Below are positions 26,736-35,673 of a stretch of DNA of 64,000 nucleotides, in pieces. Position 1 is the stretch's first letter. Every line of letters begins with the position of its first letter. Made by a program: the position numbers and the translations under genes. The notes beneath the pieces are model-generated. The model was not told where the DNA came from. It saw only the letters and a program-made list of their open reading frames with translations, and did not search any database. Origin of the DNA: Chryseobacterium sp. 7 (GTDB taxonomy: Bacteria > Bacteroidota > Bacteroidia > Flavobacteriales > Weeksellaceae). The stretch is from positions 4,278,001 through 4,342,000 of the forward strand of contig NZ_RCCA01000001.1 in the NCBI RefSeq assembly GCF_003663845.1. The letters are read 5' to 3'.

Positions 26736-26739
26736 GTTT

Positions 26740-27960
26740 TTAATCAAATTTTTTAACTATTAGTGCAGAATTGGTTCCCCCAAACCCAAAAGAATTCGAC
26801 AAAAATACATCAATTTTTTGATTTTTTGTTTTTGCGACTAAATTTATCTTTTTCGCCTCATTATCAGGATTTTCCAGGTTAATATTTGGAGCTACAAAAT
26901 CATTCTGCATCATCAGAATAGAGTAGATAACTTCACTGGCACCTGCCATCCAGCATTCATGTCCGGTCATAGATTTGGTAGAACTTACCGGAACTTCACT
27001 TCCAAAGATCTCATAAATGGCTTTTGCTTCATTGGCATCACCAATCGGAGTAGAAGTTGCATGAGCATTGATATAATCGATGTCTGAAGCTTTTAATCCT
27101 GACTGTTTTAACGCTCTATCCATTGCTAAAGCCGGGCCGTCCACATTGGGCGTTGAAATATGTCCCCCGTTTGAAGAGAATCCATACCCAATAATTTCTG
27201 CAATGATCGAAGCTCCTCTCCTTTGTGCAGATTCTAAGCTTTCTACGATCAGACTGGCCGCACCACCACTTGGAATCAATCCGTCTCTTTTTGCATCGAA
27301 AGGTCTGGATGCTTTTGTGGGTTCATCTTCTTTGGCTGAGAACACTCCCAATCCGTCAAAACTTGCCATGGAATATTTGTTGGTTTCCTGTGCACCACCA
27401 CAGATGATCATATCCTGAAAACCATTTTTAATCATCATATAAGCCAGTCCCAGAGAATGAGATCCGCTTGCACATGCTGCACTGATGGTAAGATTAATTC
27501 CTTTCAGCTTAAAAATGGTAGAAAGGTTCATCGTTACAGTTGAATTCATTGATTTGAAGATCGCTCCCGATCCCATCAATGTTGTATCTTTCTTTTCCCT
27601 TGCAATATCAATAGATTCTACCACTGCCTGGGAAACACTGTCGTTTCCGTATAGAATTCCCACTTCATGAGAATCTAAGAATTCTTCATCCAGATTGGCC
27701 TGTTTTAAAGCATCAATGGTAGCCAGATAAGCATATTCGCTTTCTTCCCCCATGCTGATGCGCTGGCGTCTGTTTAAAAGGTTTTTCAGATCTGGCTTCG
27801 GAACAACTCCTGTAAGACCTGACCTGAAACCGAATTCTTTTCTGTCCGGATCTAAAACAATACCGGATTTTCCTTGATATAGGGATTCCCTGACCTCTTC
27901 TAAAGACGTCCCGATGCAGGAATAAATTCCCATTCCGGTAATTACAACCCTATTTTCCAT
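26740..27960 (-). CDS. Beta-ketoacyl-ACP synthase (FabF-like)
   Basis: A 406-residue ketosynthase with the Cys motif SAACASGSHS, NAHATSTPIGD and SMTGHECWMAGASE, so all three catalytic residues are present; the C-terminus is SNSFGFGGTNS. It is 1 nt from the upstream FabG-like gene and 4 nt before an ACP gene. This module (KR-KS-ACP) is typical of type II fatty acid or polyene synthesis. Confidence 0.92.
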   Translation of the reverse strand: MENRVVITGMGIYSCIGTSLEEVRESLYQGKSGIVLDPDRKEFGFRSGLTGVVPKPDLKNLLNRRQRISMGEESEYAYLATIDALKQANLDEEFLDSHEVGILYGNDSVSQAVVESIDIAREKKDTTLMGSGAIFKSMNSTVTMNLSTIFKLKGINLTISAACASGSHSLGLAYMMIKNGFQDMIICGGAQETNKYSMASFDGLGVFSAKEDEPTKASRPFDAKRDGLIPSGGAASLIVESLESAQRRGASIIAEIIGYGFSSNGGHISTPNVDGPALAMDRALKQSGLKASDIDYINAHATSTPIGDANEAKAIYEIFGSEVPVSSTKSMTGHECWMAGASEVIYSILMMQNDFVAPNINLENPDNEAKKINLVAKTKNQKIDVFLSNSFGFGGTNSALIVKKFD

Positions 27961-27961
27961 G

Positions 27962-28693
27962 TTATGAATAAATTCCTCCGTTAATATTAATCACTTCTCC
28001 TGTAATGTAAGAAGATTTTTTAGATGCTAAAAATGCCACAAGATCTGCCACTTCTTCTGCTTCCCCGAATCTGTTGGCTGGAATCATTGCTTTCAGTTCT
28101 TCTTCATTAAAATCCTGAGTCATATCTGTTTTGATAAAACCTGGAGCTACGGCATTTACTGTAACGTTTCTTTTGGCAACTTCCTGAGCAAGAGCTTTTG
28201 TAGCCCCCACCAAAGCACCTTTTGCTGCAGAATAATTCGTTTGACCAGCTGTTCCTTTTACTCCTGATACGGAAACCATATTGATGATTCTTCCGTATTT
28301 GTTGCGAAGCAGCTTTTGGATAAAGAAATTGGTTACATTGAAGAATCCGTCCAGACTTGTATTGATCACATTATTCCAGTCTTCTTTCTGCATCCACATA
28401 AAAAGACCGTCTCTTGTAATTCCGGCATTATTGACGATCACTTCTACTACGGCATCAGGATTTTTCTCCTGCCATTCCGTTAAAACAGCTTGTGTTTCTT
28501 CGGTATTTCCTACATCAAATTTAAGAATTTCTCCCGTAGCTCCCAGTTCTTTCACTTTAGCCAACGTTTCGTTTGCTGCCGTTTCGTTTGAAGCGTAGTT
28601 GATAAGGATGTGATAGTTTTTTTCTTCAGCCAGTTTTATACAGATTGCCCTCCCGATTCCTCTGGAGCCTCCTGTTACAATTGCACATTTCAT
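27962..28693 (-). CDS. fabG: 3-oxoacyl-ACP reductase (FabG-like)
   Basis: A 243-residue short-chain dehydrogenase: TGGSRGIGRAI for NADP, NNAGITRDG, and the YSAAK catalytic pair with Ser in MVSVSG. It reduces the beta-keto group during polyene extension (ApeQ role). One nucleotide separates it from the ketosynthase. A second, primary-metabolism fabG is expected elsewhere. Confidence 0.92.
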   Translation of the reverse strand: MKCAIVTGGSRGIGRAICIKLAEEKNYHILINYASNETAANETLAKVKELGATGEILKFDVGNTEETQAVLTEWQEKNPDAVVEVIVNNAGITRDGLFMWMQKEDWNNVINTSLDGFFNVTNFFIQKLLRNKYGRIINMVSVSGVKGTAGQTNYSAAKGALVGATKALAQEVAKRNVTVNAVAPGFIKTDMTQDFNEEELKAMIPANRFGEAEEVADLVAFLASKKSSYITGEVININGGIYS

Positions 28694-28774
28694 GCGTTAG
28701 TGTTTATATCGTTTTTAGTTTTTAACTTGGATTATATGTACTTTTTTAAAAAGACAATTCACGGCGGTCAATAG

Positions 28775-30295
28775 TTACATTCCTTTCAGATATTTCTTTA
28801 CTTCCTCCAGATACGGATACATAACCATATCATCAGAGAAAGCAGGAATAATCTTTCTGATATCATCATAGAGCTCTTTTGTAGATGATGAAACTTTATT
28901 CTGGAATCCAAGATATTCCACAGCCTGAATGATCGTAATGGCTTCAATAGCCAATACTTCGAAGGCATTTTCAATTACTTTTCTGCAGATCACCGCAGCA
29001 TTGGTTCCCATACTAACGATATCCTGATTATCATTATTGTTTGGAATACTGTGAACGTACATTGGATTTGACAGCATCTGGCTTTCTGCTGTAGTAGAAG
29101 TTGCCGTAAACTGTACACCCTGCATCCCGAAATTGAAACCTAATTTACCTAAGTTCACAAAAGGAGGCAAAATTTCATTGATTTTAGCATTCAGAAGATA
29201 GTTTAGCTGTCTTTCTGCAAGCATTGTCAATTTAGTAACCACGATTTTAAGTTTGTCCATTTCCAGAGAGATATAATCTCCATGGAAGTTTCCTCCGTGG
29301 TAAACATGCTGGTCTTCAACGTTGATAATTGGGTTATCATTCGCTGAATTGATTTCATTTTCAAGAACTTTTTCTGTATATTCCAACGTATCCAATACCG
29401 GACCTAAAATCTGAGGAACACATCTTAAAGAATAATATTCCTGAACTTTTTCCTTGAATACTTTTTCCTGTTCTTCAAAATGGGTATAAAGATGATCTTC
29501 TCTTTTTCTGATCAGTTTACTGTCTGCCAGATGAGCACGCATTCTTTCTGCCACTTTCTGCTGACCGTAATGTTTTTTCGTTCCGTTCAGTGCTTCTGAC
29601 AAGTGATCATCATAAGCCTGTACAATTTCATTGATTGCACAAGAAAGTCTTAGGGAAATACCGGTAAGCTGATTCGCTTTATAAGCATTCACAATACCAA
29701 TCCCTGACATTACGGAAGTTCCGTTCATCAAAGCAAGACCTTCACGGATCTCTACTTTTATCGGTTCTAACCCTTCTGTTTCAAAAACGTCTTTGGTAGA
29801 TTTTCTTTCTCCCTTATAAAATACTTCACCTTCTCCAATTAATACCAAAGCCAGGTGAGCCAGCTGAACAAGGTCACCGCTTGCTCCTACTCCTCCATGT
29901 TCAAAAATCAATGGAGTAATATCTCTATTGATCAGTTCCTGAAGAAGATAAATAACAGACTGGTGCACTCCTGAATTCCCTAATGATAAGGTATTCAGTC
30001 TTGCCAGCATGCATGCTTTCACTTCTTCCGCAGGCAAAGGATTTCCGATTCCTGAAGAGTGGCTTCTGATGAGGTTATACTGAAGCTGGTGTGTATCTTC
30101 ATCGCTGATTTTAAACTGAGCCATAGGCCCAAAACCAGTGTTCACACCGTATATTACTTTATTTTTTGAAAACTCCTTTAAAAACTGAAAACTATTATCC
30201 ACTCTTGATAAAAGTGATTCATCCAGTTCTATTTTTTCATTCTCAATGATAATTTTTTGAAAGTCTTTCAGTTCTAAAAAGTTATTTATTTTCAT
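28775..30295 (-). CDS. Aromatic amino acid ammonia-lyase, probably tyrosine ammonia-lyase
   Basis: A 506-residue lyase with the MIO-forming Ala-Ser-Gly (GGVGASGDLV, at about 138-140) and the YGVNTGFG loop. The segment LQYNLIRSHSSG and most of the chain resemble the characterised Flavobacterium johnsoniae tyrosine ammonia-lyase as I remember it. The product 4-coumarate is the starter of the flexirubin polyene. The start at 30295 is the ATG; the preceding TTG is less likely. It heads the - strand block and diverges from the halogenase-like gene. Confidence 0.9.
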   Translation of the reverse strand: MKINNFLELKDFQKIIIENEKIELDESLLSRVDNSFQFLKEFSKNKVIYGVNTGFGPMAQFKISDEDTHQLQYNLIRSHSSGIGNPLPAEEVKACMLARLNTLSLGNSGVHQSVIYLLQELINRDITPLIFEHGGVGASGDLVQLAHLALVLIGEGEVFYKGERKSTKDVFETEGLEPIKVEIREGLALMNGTSVMSGIGIVNAYKANQLTGISLRLSCAINEIVQAYDDHLSEALNGTKKHYGQQKVAERMRAHLADSKLIRKREDHLYTHFEEQEKVFKEKVQEYYSLRCVPQILGPVLDTLEYTEKVLENEINSANDNPIINVEDQHVYHGGNFHGDYISLEMDKLKIVVTKLTMLAERQLNYLLNAKINEILPPFVNLGKLGFNFGMQGVQFTATSTTAESQMLSNPMYVHSIPNNNDNQDIVSMGTNAAVICRKVIENAFEVLAIEAITIIQAVEYLGFQNKVSSSTKELYDDIRKIIPAFSDDMVMYPYLEEVKKYLKGM

Positions 30296-30315
30296 CAATT
30301 AAAAGTAATAGTTGA

Positions 30316-30353
30316 TAATTTTGTAAAATATTAATTATTTGTCACTAATTTTG
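30316..30353 (+). promoter_or_regulatory. Promoter of the halogenase-like gene
   Basis: -7 TAATTTTG at 30346-30353 with -33 TTTTG at 30319-30323 (22-nt spacer). A second identical TAATTTTG at 30316-30323 overlaps the -33 element, exactly 30 bp upstream. Confidence 0.7.
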
Positions 30354-30356
30354 CGG

Positions 30357-30391
30357 CAAAGATAAAAGTTATTATTAAAATAAAAAATCAA
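30357..30391 (-). promoter_or_regulatory. Promoter of the tyrosine ammonia-lyase operon
   Basis: Minus strand -7 TATCTTTG (30357-30364) with TTTG about 24 nt upstream. It lies 3 nt from the divergent halogenase -7 box, so both promoters share the same ~50 bp. Confidence 0.6.
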
Positions 30392-30393
30392 AG

Positions 30394-31650
30394 ATGAGCA
30401 AAGAATCTGTTGACGTTCTTGTAATCGGAGCCGGACCTTCCGGATGCGTGTCTTCTTCGTACCTGAAGAACAATAACGTCAGCGTAAAAGTAGTCGAAAA
30501 AACGAAATTCCCAAGACTGGTAGTCGGAGAAAGCTTAATTCCCAGGGTGATGGATCACTTTGATGAGGCGGGACTTTTCCCTGCATTAGACAAAATGGGC
30601 TTTGAAAAAAAGCTGGGAGCACGTTTCCTTCGTGGTGACGAAGTCTGCATTTTTGATTTCAGTAACAAATTCGGGGAAGGCTGGGACTGGACCTGGCAGG
30701 TTCCGAGAGCTGATTTTGATAATACTCTTGCTCAGGAGGTCATTAATAAAGGGATTGATCTTGAATTTGAAACCGAAGTTATTGACATTAAATTTGATGG
30801 AACAAATTCTGTGACTACGGTAAGAAGTAAGGATGGAGAAACGAAAGAGATCCATGCTAAATTTGTGATTGATTCCAGCGGTTACGGAAGAGTACTACCT
30901 CGTTTATTAGATCTTGAGAAGCCTTCAAAACTATCTCCTCATTCTGCTATTTTCTCCCATGTGAATGATATTAACAGAGAACCTGGAGAAGAAGGAACTT
31001 TGATTTCTTTTGATATTATTGAAACAGAGGTATGGCTTTGGGTAATTCCTTTTTCCAATGGGAATACCAGCGTAGGAATTGTAGGCCCTACTGAATATAT
31101 TGACAAATTATCTGAAAATGGAGATCCTGCTGAAGCTTTGAGAAAGGCGATTTCTCTTTCTGATTATTATGTAAAACGTTTTGGAGAGGTAGATTTCCTT
31201 TTTGAACCTAGACATCTGAAAGATTATTCATGTTCTGTTAAAAGTTTATTCGGAGAAGGATTTGCTTTAACAGGGAATGCTTCAGAATTCCTTGATCCAG
31301 TATTTTCTTCGGGAATGGCTTTTGCTACAGAATCCGGAATGTTGGCTGCAAAACTGGCATTAAGACAATTAAACGGAGAAAAAATAGACTGGCAGACCGA
31401 ATACTCAGACTATATTTTATACGGTGTAGATGTTTTCACCACGTATGTAAAAGAATGGTATACCGGAAATCTTCAGGAATTGTTCTTTCACCAGCCGGAA
31501 AACCCGGATGTAAAGAAAAAAATCTGTGCTGTTTTAGCAGGTTATGTGTGGAATAAAGACAATCCTTTTGTAAAAAAGCACGATACAGTTATTAAAAATC
31601 TTGCGAATCTGATCAAATTAGAAAAACAGGAACAGCAAAATCAAGCATAA
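30394..31650 (+). CDS. FAD-dependent halogenase-superfamily oxidoreductase
   Basis: A 418-residue flavoprotein: GAGPSG at 12-17, GESLIP at 45-50 (the halogenase-type GExxIP), a Lys-rich loop FEKKLGARF at 70-78 where the family has its catalytic Lys, and WLWVIP at 214-219, an exact WxWxIP motif. These mark flavin-dependent halogenases, including the type acting on carrier-bound phenols. Some flexirubins carry ring chlorine, so chlorination of the aryl ring is plausible. Related enzymes with the same fold hydroxylate instead. It is divergent from the tyrosine ammonia-lyase gene. Confidence 0.85.
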   Translation: MSKESVDVLVIGAGPSGCVSSSYLKNNNVSVKVVEKTKFPRLVVGESLIPRVMDHFDEAGLFPALDKMGFEKKLGARFLRGDEVCIFDFSNKFGEGWDWTWQVPRADFDNTLAQEVINKGIDLEFETEVIDIKFDGTNSVTTVRSKDGETKEIHAKFVIDSSGYGRVLPRLLDLEKPSKLSPHSAIFSHVNDINREPGEEGTLISFDIIETEVWLWVIPFSNGNTSVGIVGPTEYIDKLSENGDPAEALRKAISLSDYYVKRFGEVDFLFEPRHLKDYSCSVKSLFGEGFALTGNASEFLDPVFSSGMAFATESGMLAAKLALRQLNGEKIDWQTEYSDYILYGVDVFTTYVKEWYTGNLQELFFHQPENPDVKKKICAVLAGYVWNKDNPFVKKHDTVIKNLANLIKLEKQEQQNQA

Positions 31651-31681
31651 AAAAACGGTCTGAAAGTTCAGACCGTTTTTT
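31649..31681. terminator. Bidirectional terminator
   Basis: AAAAAACGGTCTGAA, AG loop, TTCAGACCGTTTTTT: a perfect stem with A and T runs on both sides, between convergent genes. Confidence 0.92.
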
Positions 31682-31682
31682 G

Positions 31683-32291
31683 TTATTTTAAAGATTTTTT
31701 AATTTCTCTTCCCAGGTATCTTCCAGTAGATTCATAAGCTGCCGCTATTCTCCCGTACTCCATTACAAATTCTTCATTCTGCACAAATTTATCAAACTTT
31801 TTAAGCTCTATTTCAGCTAAAACAGCAGAAGGATTATTGGTTTCCACCAGTTTTATTTTGCCCGTTATTTCTGCAGTCATTGCGGTAAGCCCTGCATGCC
31901 AGCCCGGGAAAATCCAGTTGGTCTCTATCATTAGTGTATATTTTGCAGAGGTATCTTTTTTAAATGAAATATTTTTGTAGGTTTTATTCAGTCCCTTTGC
32001 AAAATAGTCTGCATAATATCCATTTTTATATTTTTCCCATTCTTCAATCCACTTTTTCCAGGCTTCTACTCCTCTTTTAGGATTGTCAAGAACTTGTTTT
32101 TTCCGGTTTTCAAGGTATTGAGCTTCTGTAATATTTTCTTTCATAAACAGAACGTTCTCAAATTTAACCTCAACATTTACTTCGGCCTGATCTTTCAGAA
32201 CACCCAGACTTCCGGCAACTATTTTCATTTTCTCCTGTCCAAAAGCTGTAGTCATTATAACGATAAAGACCAGCAAGAATAATTTTTTCAT
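31683..32291 (-). CDS. Secreted protein of unknown function
   Basis: A 202-residue protein with a signal peptide (MKKLFLLVFIVIMTTAFGQ). The body has several amphipathic strands and a Trp/Lys-rich helix (VEAWKKWIEEWEKYKNG). I do not recognise the family. Such proteins often occur in flavobacterial genomes. A -7 box lies just upstream, so it is probably transcribed alone. Confidence 0.75.
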   Translation of the reverse strand: MKKLFLLVFIVIMTTAFGQEKMKIVAGSLGVLKDQAEVNVEVKFENVLFMKENITEAQYLENRKKQVLDNPKRGVEAWKKWIEEWEKYKNGYYADYFAKGLNKTYKNISFKKDTSAKYTLMIETNWIFPGWHAGLTAMTAEITGKIKLVETNNPSAVLAEIELKKFDKFVQNEEFVMEYGRIAAAYESTGRYLGREIKKSLK

Positions 32292-32319
32292 ATGGTATTA
32301 GTTTTCTATTTTAAGAGGT

Positions 32320-32327
32320 CAAAGATA
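32320..32327 (-). promoter_or_regulatory. -7 box for the secreted unknown protein
   Basis: Minus-strand TATCTTTG (TAnnTTTG) 29 nt before the ATG; no clear -33 TTG. Confidence 0.5.
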
Positions 32328-32366
32328 TCACAAAAGGAAGTTTCTATTGACTCATTAATTTTAATT

Positions 32367-33659
32367 TTATCTTAAATCAATAAAAGTGATTGGCTTTCTG
32401 CTGTTTGGATTAAAAACAGTTTTGGACAGAATATCAAAGTCTATGATTTCAATTTTCGGACTTACCCTTAATTTTGCACGGAAGTGATCTCTTACTTCAT
32501 TGACAAACCCTTCATGTTCCGCTTCAGTACTTAATTTGATGATAATTTCATCCAGACCGATTTCGTTAGCCTGAATAACGATTTGATAACATAAAATGTT
32601 GTTAAAATCATTCAATATATCATTCATTGCAGGCGGATACAGTGTTGTTCCTTTATATTTGATCATTTGTTGTTTTCTACCTACTACAGGTCCTAACCTC
32701 ATCGTATTTCTTCCGCATTGGCATGGTTCATAATGGGCTTTTACAAGGTCTCCTGTCTTAAACCTCAACAAAGGAATAGCTTCTACTCCCAAAGTTGTAA
32801 TCGTCAGCTCACCATTTTCTCCTTCTTTTACCGGATTCCCTTCATCATCAAGAATTTCTGTAATAATGAGTTCCGGGTGATGGTGTCCTCCAATCTGAAA
32901 TTCACATTCTGTGAAAGCGGTACTCATTTCAGTAGAAGCATACGTTGAAAAGAGTTTGATATCCCACTTTTCTTTGATTTTCTGCGAAAGAATATTATCT
33001 GTAAAATCCTGGTTTTTGATGCTTTCACCAATACATACAGCCCCGTAAACACTGGAATTTTTATAATCCAATCCGTGTTTCTCCGCATAATCAATCATTT
33101 TCAGCAGAAAAGAAGGCACGGTGATCAGATATTTAGGTTTATATCTGAAAATAGAATCCCACTGAAGTTCAGGAATTCCAGGCCCCATTCTTACCACACT
33201 TGCCCCCATTTTTCTTAAACCCAGAAAATAAGCAAGACCTGCCATAAACCGTTTGTCTATGGTGGTAATCATCTGAACTACATCTCCTTTTTGAATCCCG
33301 GCACAGGCAAAAGATATCGCTTCATTGTACGCCAGTCTTTCAAGATCACTGTCGGACAATCCGAAAGTAACCGGATCTCCCAATGTTCCGGAAGTGGTAC
33401 TGTAATCGACAATTTTATCCGGTGTGATGCAGAAAAAATCATGATTATACTGCTGAAGGTCATTTTTTGTAGTGGTAGGAATCTTCTGAAGATCTTCCAA
33501 CGTATGGATATCTGCAATATTGATATTATTTTCTTTGAACAGTTTCTGGTAAAAGGGGGAATGAGTTTCAAGATAGCTCAAAAGCTCATGAAGTTTTTCT
33601 TCCTGAAATGTTTTGATTTCCTGAATCCCTGCTTTCTCGATTAACGGATGAAATTCCAA
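32367..33659 (-). CDS. PaaK-type (phenylacetate-CoA ligase-like) adenylate-forming enzyme
   Basis: A 430-residue ANL-family ligase: the P-loop-like YSTTSGTLGDPVTFG, the acyl-adenylate motif ASTEMSTAF, TGDLVKAHYEPCQCG and a C-terminal GRKQQMIKYKGTTLYP. PaaK-like enzymes activate aryl acids as AMP esters and load them on CoA. In this locus the likely substrate is 4-coumarate from the lyase, loaded on CoA or ACP as the polyene starter. Its -7 box is 21 nt upstream. Confidence 0.88.
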   Translation of the reverse strand: MEFHPLIEKAGIQEIKTFQEEKLHELLSYLETHSPFYQKLFKENNINIADIHTLEDLQKIPTTTKNDLQQYNHDFFCITPDKIVDYSTTSGTLGDPVTFGLSDSDLERLAYNEAISFACAGIQKGDVVQMITTIDKRFMAGLAYFLGLRKMGASVVRMGPGIPELQWDSIFRYKPKYLITVPSFLLKMIDYAEKHGLDYKNSSVYGAVCIGESIKNQDFTDNILSQKIKEKWDIKLFSTYASTEMSTAFTECEFQIGGHHHPELIITEILDDEGNPVKEGENGELTITTLGVEAIPLLRFKTGDLVKAHYEPCQCGRNTMRLGPVVGRKQQMIKYKGTTLYPPAMNDILNDFNNILCYQIVIQANEIGLDEIIIKLSTEAEHEGFVNEVRDHFRAKLRVSPKIEIIDFDILSKTVFNPNSRKPITFIDLR

Positions 33660-33679
33660 TGATTTTAATTTTTAAAAGG

Positions 33680-33687
33680 CAAATTTA
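33680..33687 (-). promoter_or_regulatory. -7 box for the PaaK-type ligase
   Basis: Minus-strand TAAATTTG just upstream of the ATG; no convincing -33. Confidence 0.5.
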
Positions 33688-33750
33688 TTTAAAATTATAA
33701 GACTGTAGGAAGTATTCATGTAAAATGTATTCATGATTTCAGCTACAGTT

Positions 33751-35439
33751 TTATCTTTGAAACGTAAAGGTTTGTGTATTGGTATTTCCTGCTGTATTCA
33801 CTGTTGTTACTTTCAAAGTATGAGAACCCGATCCTTTTGGACATTTTTCGTCAAATGCATAGACAAAATTATCTTTTACACGGGCAAACCGAAGCCATTT
33901 CCCATCCAATTCAGCACGGAATGAAATAATATCTCCTGTTTTCTCTGCTCCTTTTAACAATAAAGAATTGTTATTAACTATTGTTCCTTCTGCCCAACTT
34001 GATGAAACAGACGGAAGACTATTGTCAATCAACAGTTTCGCTGTACCCAATCTATTGAATTTTCCTTCTGCCCAATCGCCATTCCAATTTACCTTGACAA
34101 CGGTTTTATCACTGCCATAATCAAGGAGGATAACGGCTTTGTCTTTTTCTGTGTTCGTTAATTTTCTATTGGGTTTTATTCTCAAAGTATATTCATCCTG
34201 AACGGGAATGTACGGACTTTGTAAAACAATGCTATTTGAAACGGCATTAGGATCGGTATCCGGCTTTTCATAAGCATTAAAGTTTACAGCATCATAGATG
34301 GCATTTTTACTAAAAGCAATCTCTGCATTTTCTGTGGTAATGGTTTTTCCTTCGTTAGCCATTATTGTTTTTGTCGTAGAAGCTATTTTGTCTGAGGTTT
34401 TACTTAATTGAAGTTTTGTTGTTAAACGGCTTGTATTTCCTTTTACATCTTTCAGGACAATTTCAATAGTATGAACATTTTCATCCTGAAGTTTGATAAA
34501 CCCGGTTGAATTTGGAAGACTATAATTCTGCATTTTCATGCCCGGTAAATCAGATAAATGCTGAATTCCCATTTTATCTCTGATAAATTTAGGATAATCT
34601 ATACAACCGTTGATATATCGCGTGTCATCATAGTGGATTTTATCAATTTTAAAACTATAAATCAGCTTGCCATCCATCAATAATTCTGCATTATAAATAC
34701 CCAGATTAAAACCTTGATTAGCTTTATCAACGGCTTTAATGGCAAAACTTATTTCCGGAGAATTAACTTGTACAAGATTGGAGGTATAAACATTTCCAGC
34801 TTTTTTTACTGCAATTCCGTTCGCTCCGGGTTCATAAGTACTGAAACGCCGGTCATACCAGTATAATCCGCTTATAATGGGTGCTATATTATCAGGAATA
34901 GTAAAACCAAAAAGTTGAGGATTAAGACACTCTTCTGTTTTAGTATCTCTTATTTCGAAATGAAGGTGTGGGCCTGCGGATCCTCCGGTATTTCCACTCA
35001 AAGCAATCTGTTGCCCTTTCTGTACAGGAAACTGTCCGGGTTGAAAAGTAATGTCCTGTTCCCACTTTTCGTCTTTATATTGTTTTTCCTTTACATACTC
35101 ATCCAGTTGATTGAAATATTTGTTCAGGTGGACATATACCGTAGTATACCCATTGGGATGCGTGATGTACACTGCATTTCCAAAGCCATATCGTTCAACT
35201 TTGATTCTGCTCACATAGCCGTCTGCTGCTGCAAGAACCGGTAAATTCTCCTGGCTATTGGTTCTCAGATCCAGCCCCATGTGAAAATGATTCGTCCGCA
35301 CAGCACCAAAATTGGCAGCCAGCTGCATGGGAATATTGAGGGGATTCCTAAAATAATTCTGAGGGTAATTATTTTGAGCCTGTACAATGCTCGTATTGAT
35401 AAAACAAACAAAAAGCATCAGGTGATAAAATATTTTCAT
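33751..35439 (-). CDS. Secreted M23-family metallopeptidase
   Basis: A 562-residue secreted protein with an LytM/M23 domain near the N-terminus: FHMGLDLR (HxxxD) and GPHLHFEIRD (HxH), plus VLAAADGYVSRIKVERYGFGNAVYI. The C-terminal ~350 residues are beta-rich and unassigned. I start at 35439 (MKIFYHLMLFVCFINTSIVQA), a clear signal peptide; the earlier in-frame start adds seven residues. Likely cell-wall remodelling. It is not part of the pigment pathway. Confidence 0.9.
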   Translation of the reverse strand: MKIFYHLMLFVCFINTSIVQAQNNYPQNYFRNPLNIPMQLAANFGAVRTNHFHMGLDLRTNSQENLPVLAAADGYVSRIKVERYGFGNAVYITHPNGYTTVYVHLNKYFNQLDEYVKEKQYKDEKWEQDITFQPGQFPVQKGQQIALSGNTGGSAGPHLHFEIRDTKTEECLNPQLFGFTIPDNIAPIISGLYWYDRRFSTYEPGANGIAVKKAGNVYTSNLVQVNSPEISFAIKAVDKANQGFNLGIYNAELLMDGKLIYSFKIDKIHYDDTRYINGCIDYPKFIRDKMGIQHLSDLPGMKMQNYSLPNSTGFIKLQDENVHTIEIVLKDVKGNTSRLTTKLQLSKTSDKIASTTKTIMANEGKTITTENAEIAFSKNAIYDAVNFNAYEKPDTDPNAVSNSIVLQSPYIPVQDEYTLRIKPNRKLTNTEKDKAVILLDYGSDKTVVKVNWNGDWAEGKFNRLGTAKLLIDNSLPSVSSSWAEGTIVNNNSLLLKGAEKTGDIISFRAELDGKWLRFARVKDNFVYAFDEKCPKGSGSHTLKVTTVNTAGNTNTQTFTFQR

Positions 35440-35673
35440 ACAGCATTTGGGTTTATACATCTATTTAAATGTACAAAATTCCGGCCAATGAGCGGTTGCA
35501 ATCATAATCTCTTTTTAGAATCACTTTTATTTTTATACGCCAAGTTTTGTCGTTACCAGCATTGATATTTGCCCTATCAAGGTTCAGATAAAACGAGCAG
35601 GAATACTCCTGTTGATCTGAAATGATACACCAACAACCAGAACATAAAATAGTATTAATGAAAAAACTTAAAG
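35440..35673. other. Intergenic region upstream of the toxin gene
   Basis: About 230 nt with no clear promoter pair. An 8-codon open frame (MKKLKDEF) at 35658-35684 overlaps the toxin start in another frame; it could be a leader or chance. Confidence 0.3.

Noticed and set aside
35281..35565. A + strand frame of 94 residues antisense to the M23 peptidase start
   Set aside because: Low-complexity shadow of the peptidase gene and its upstream region; no coding motif.
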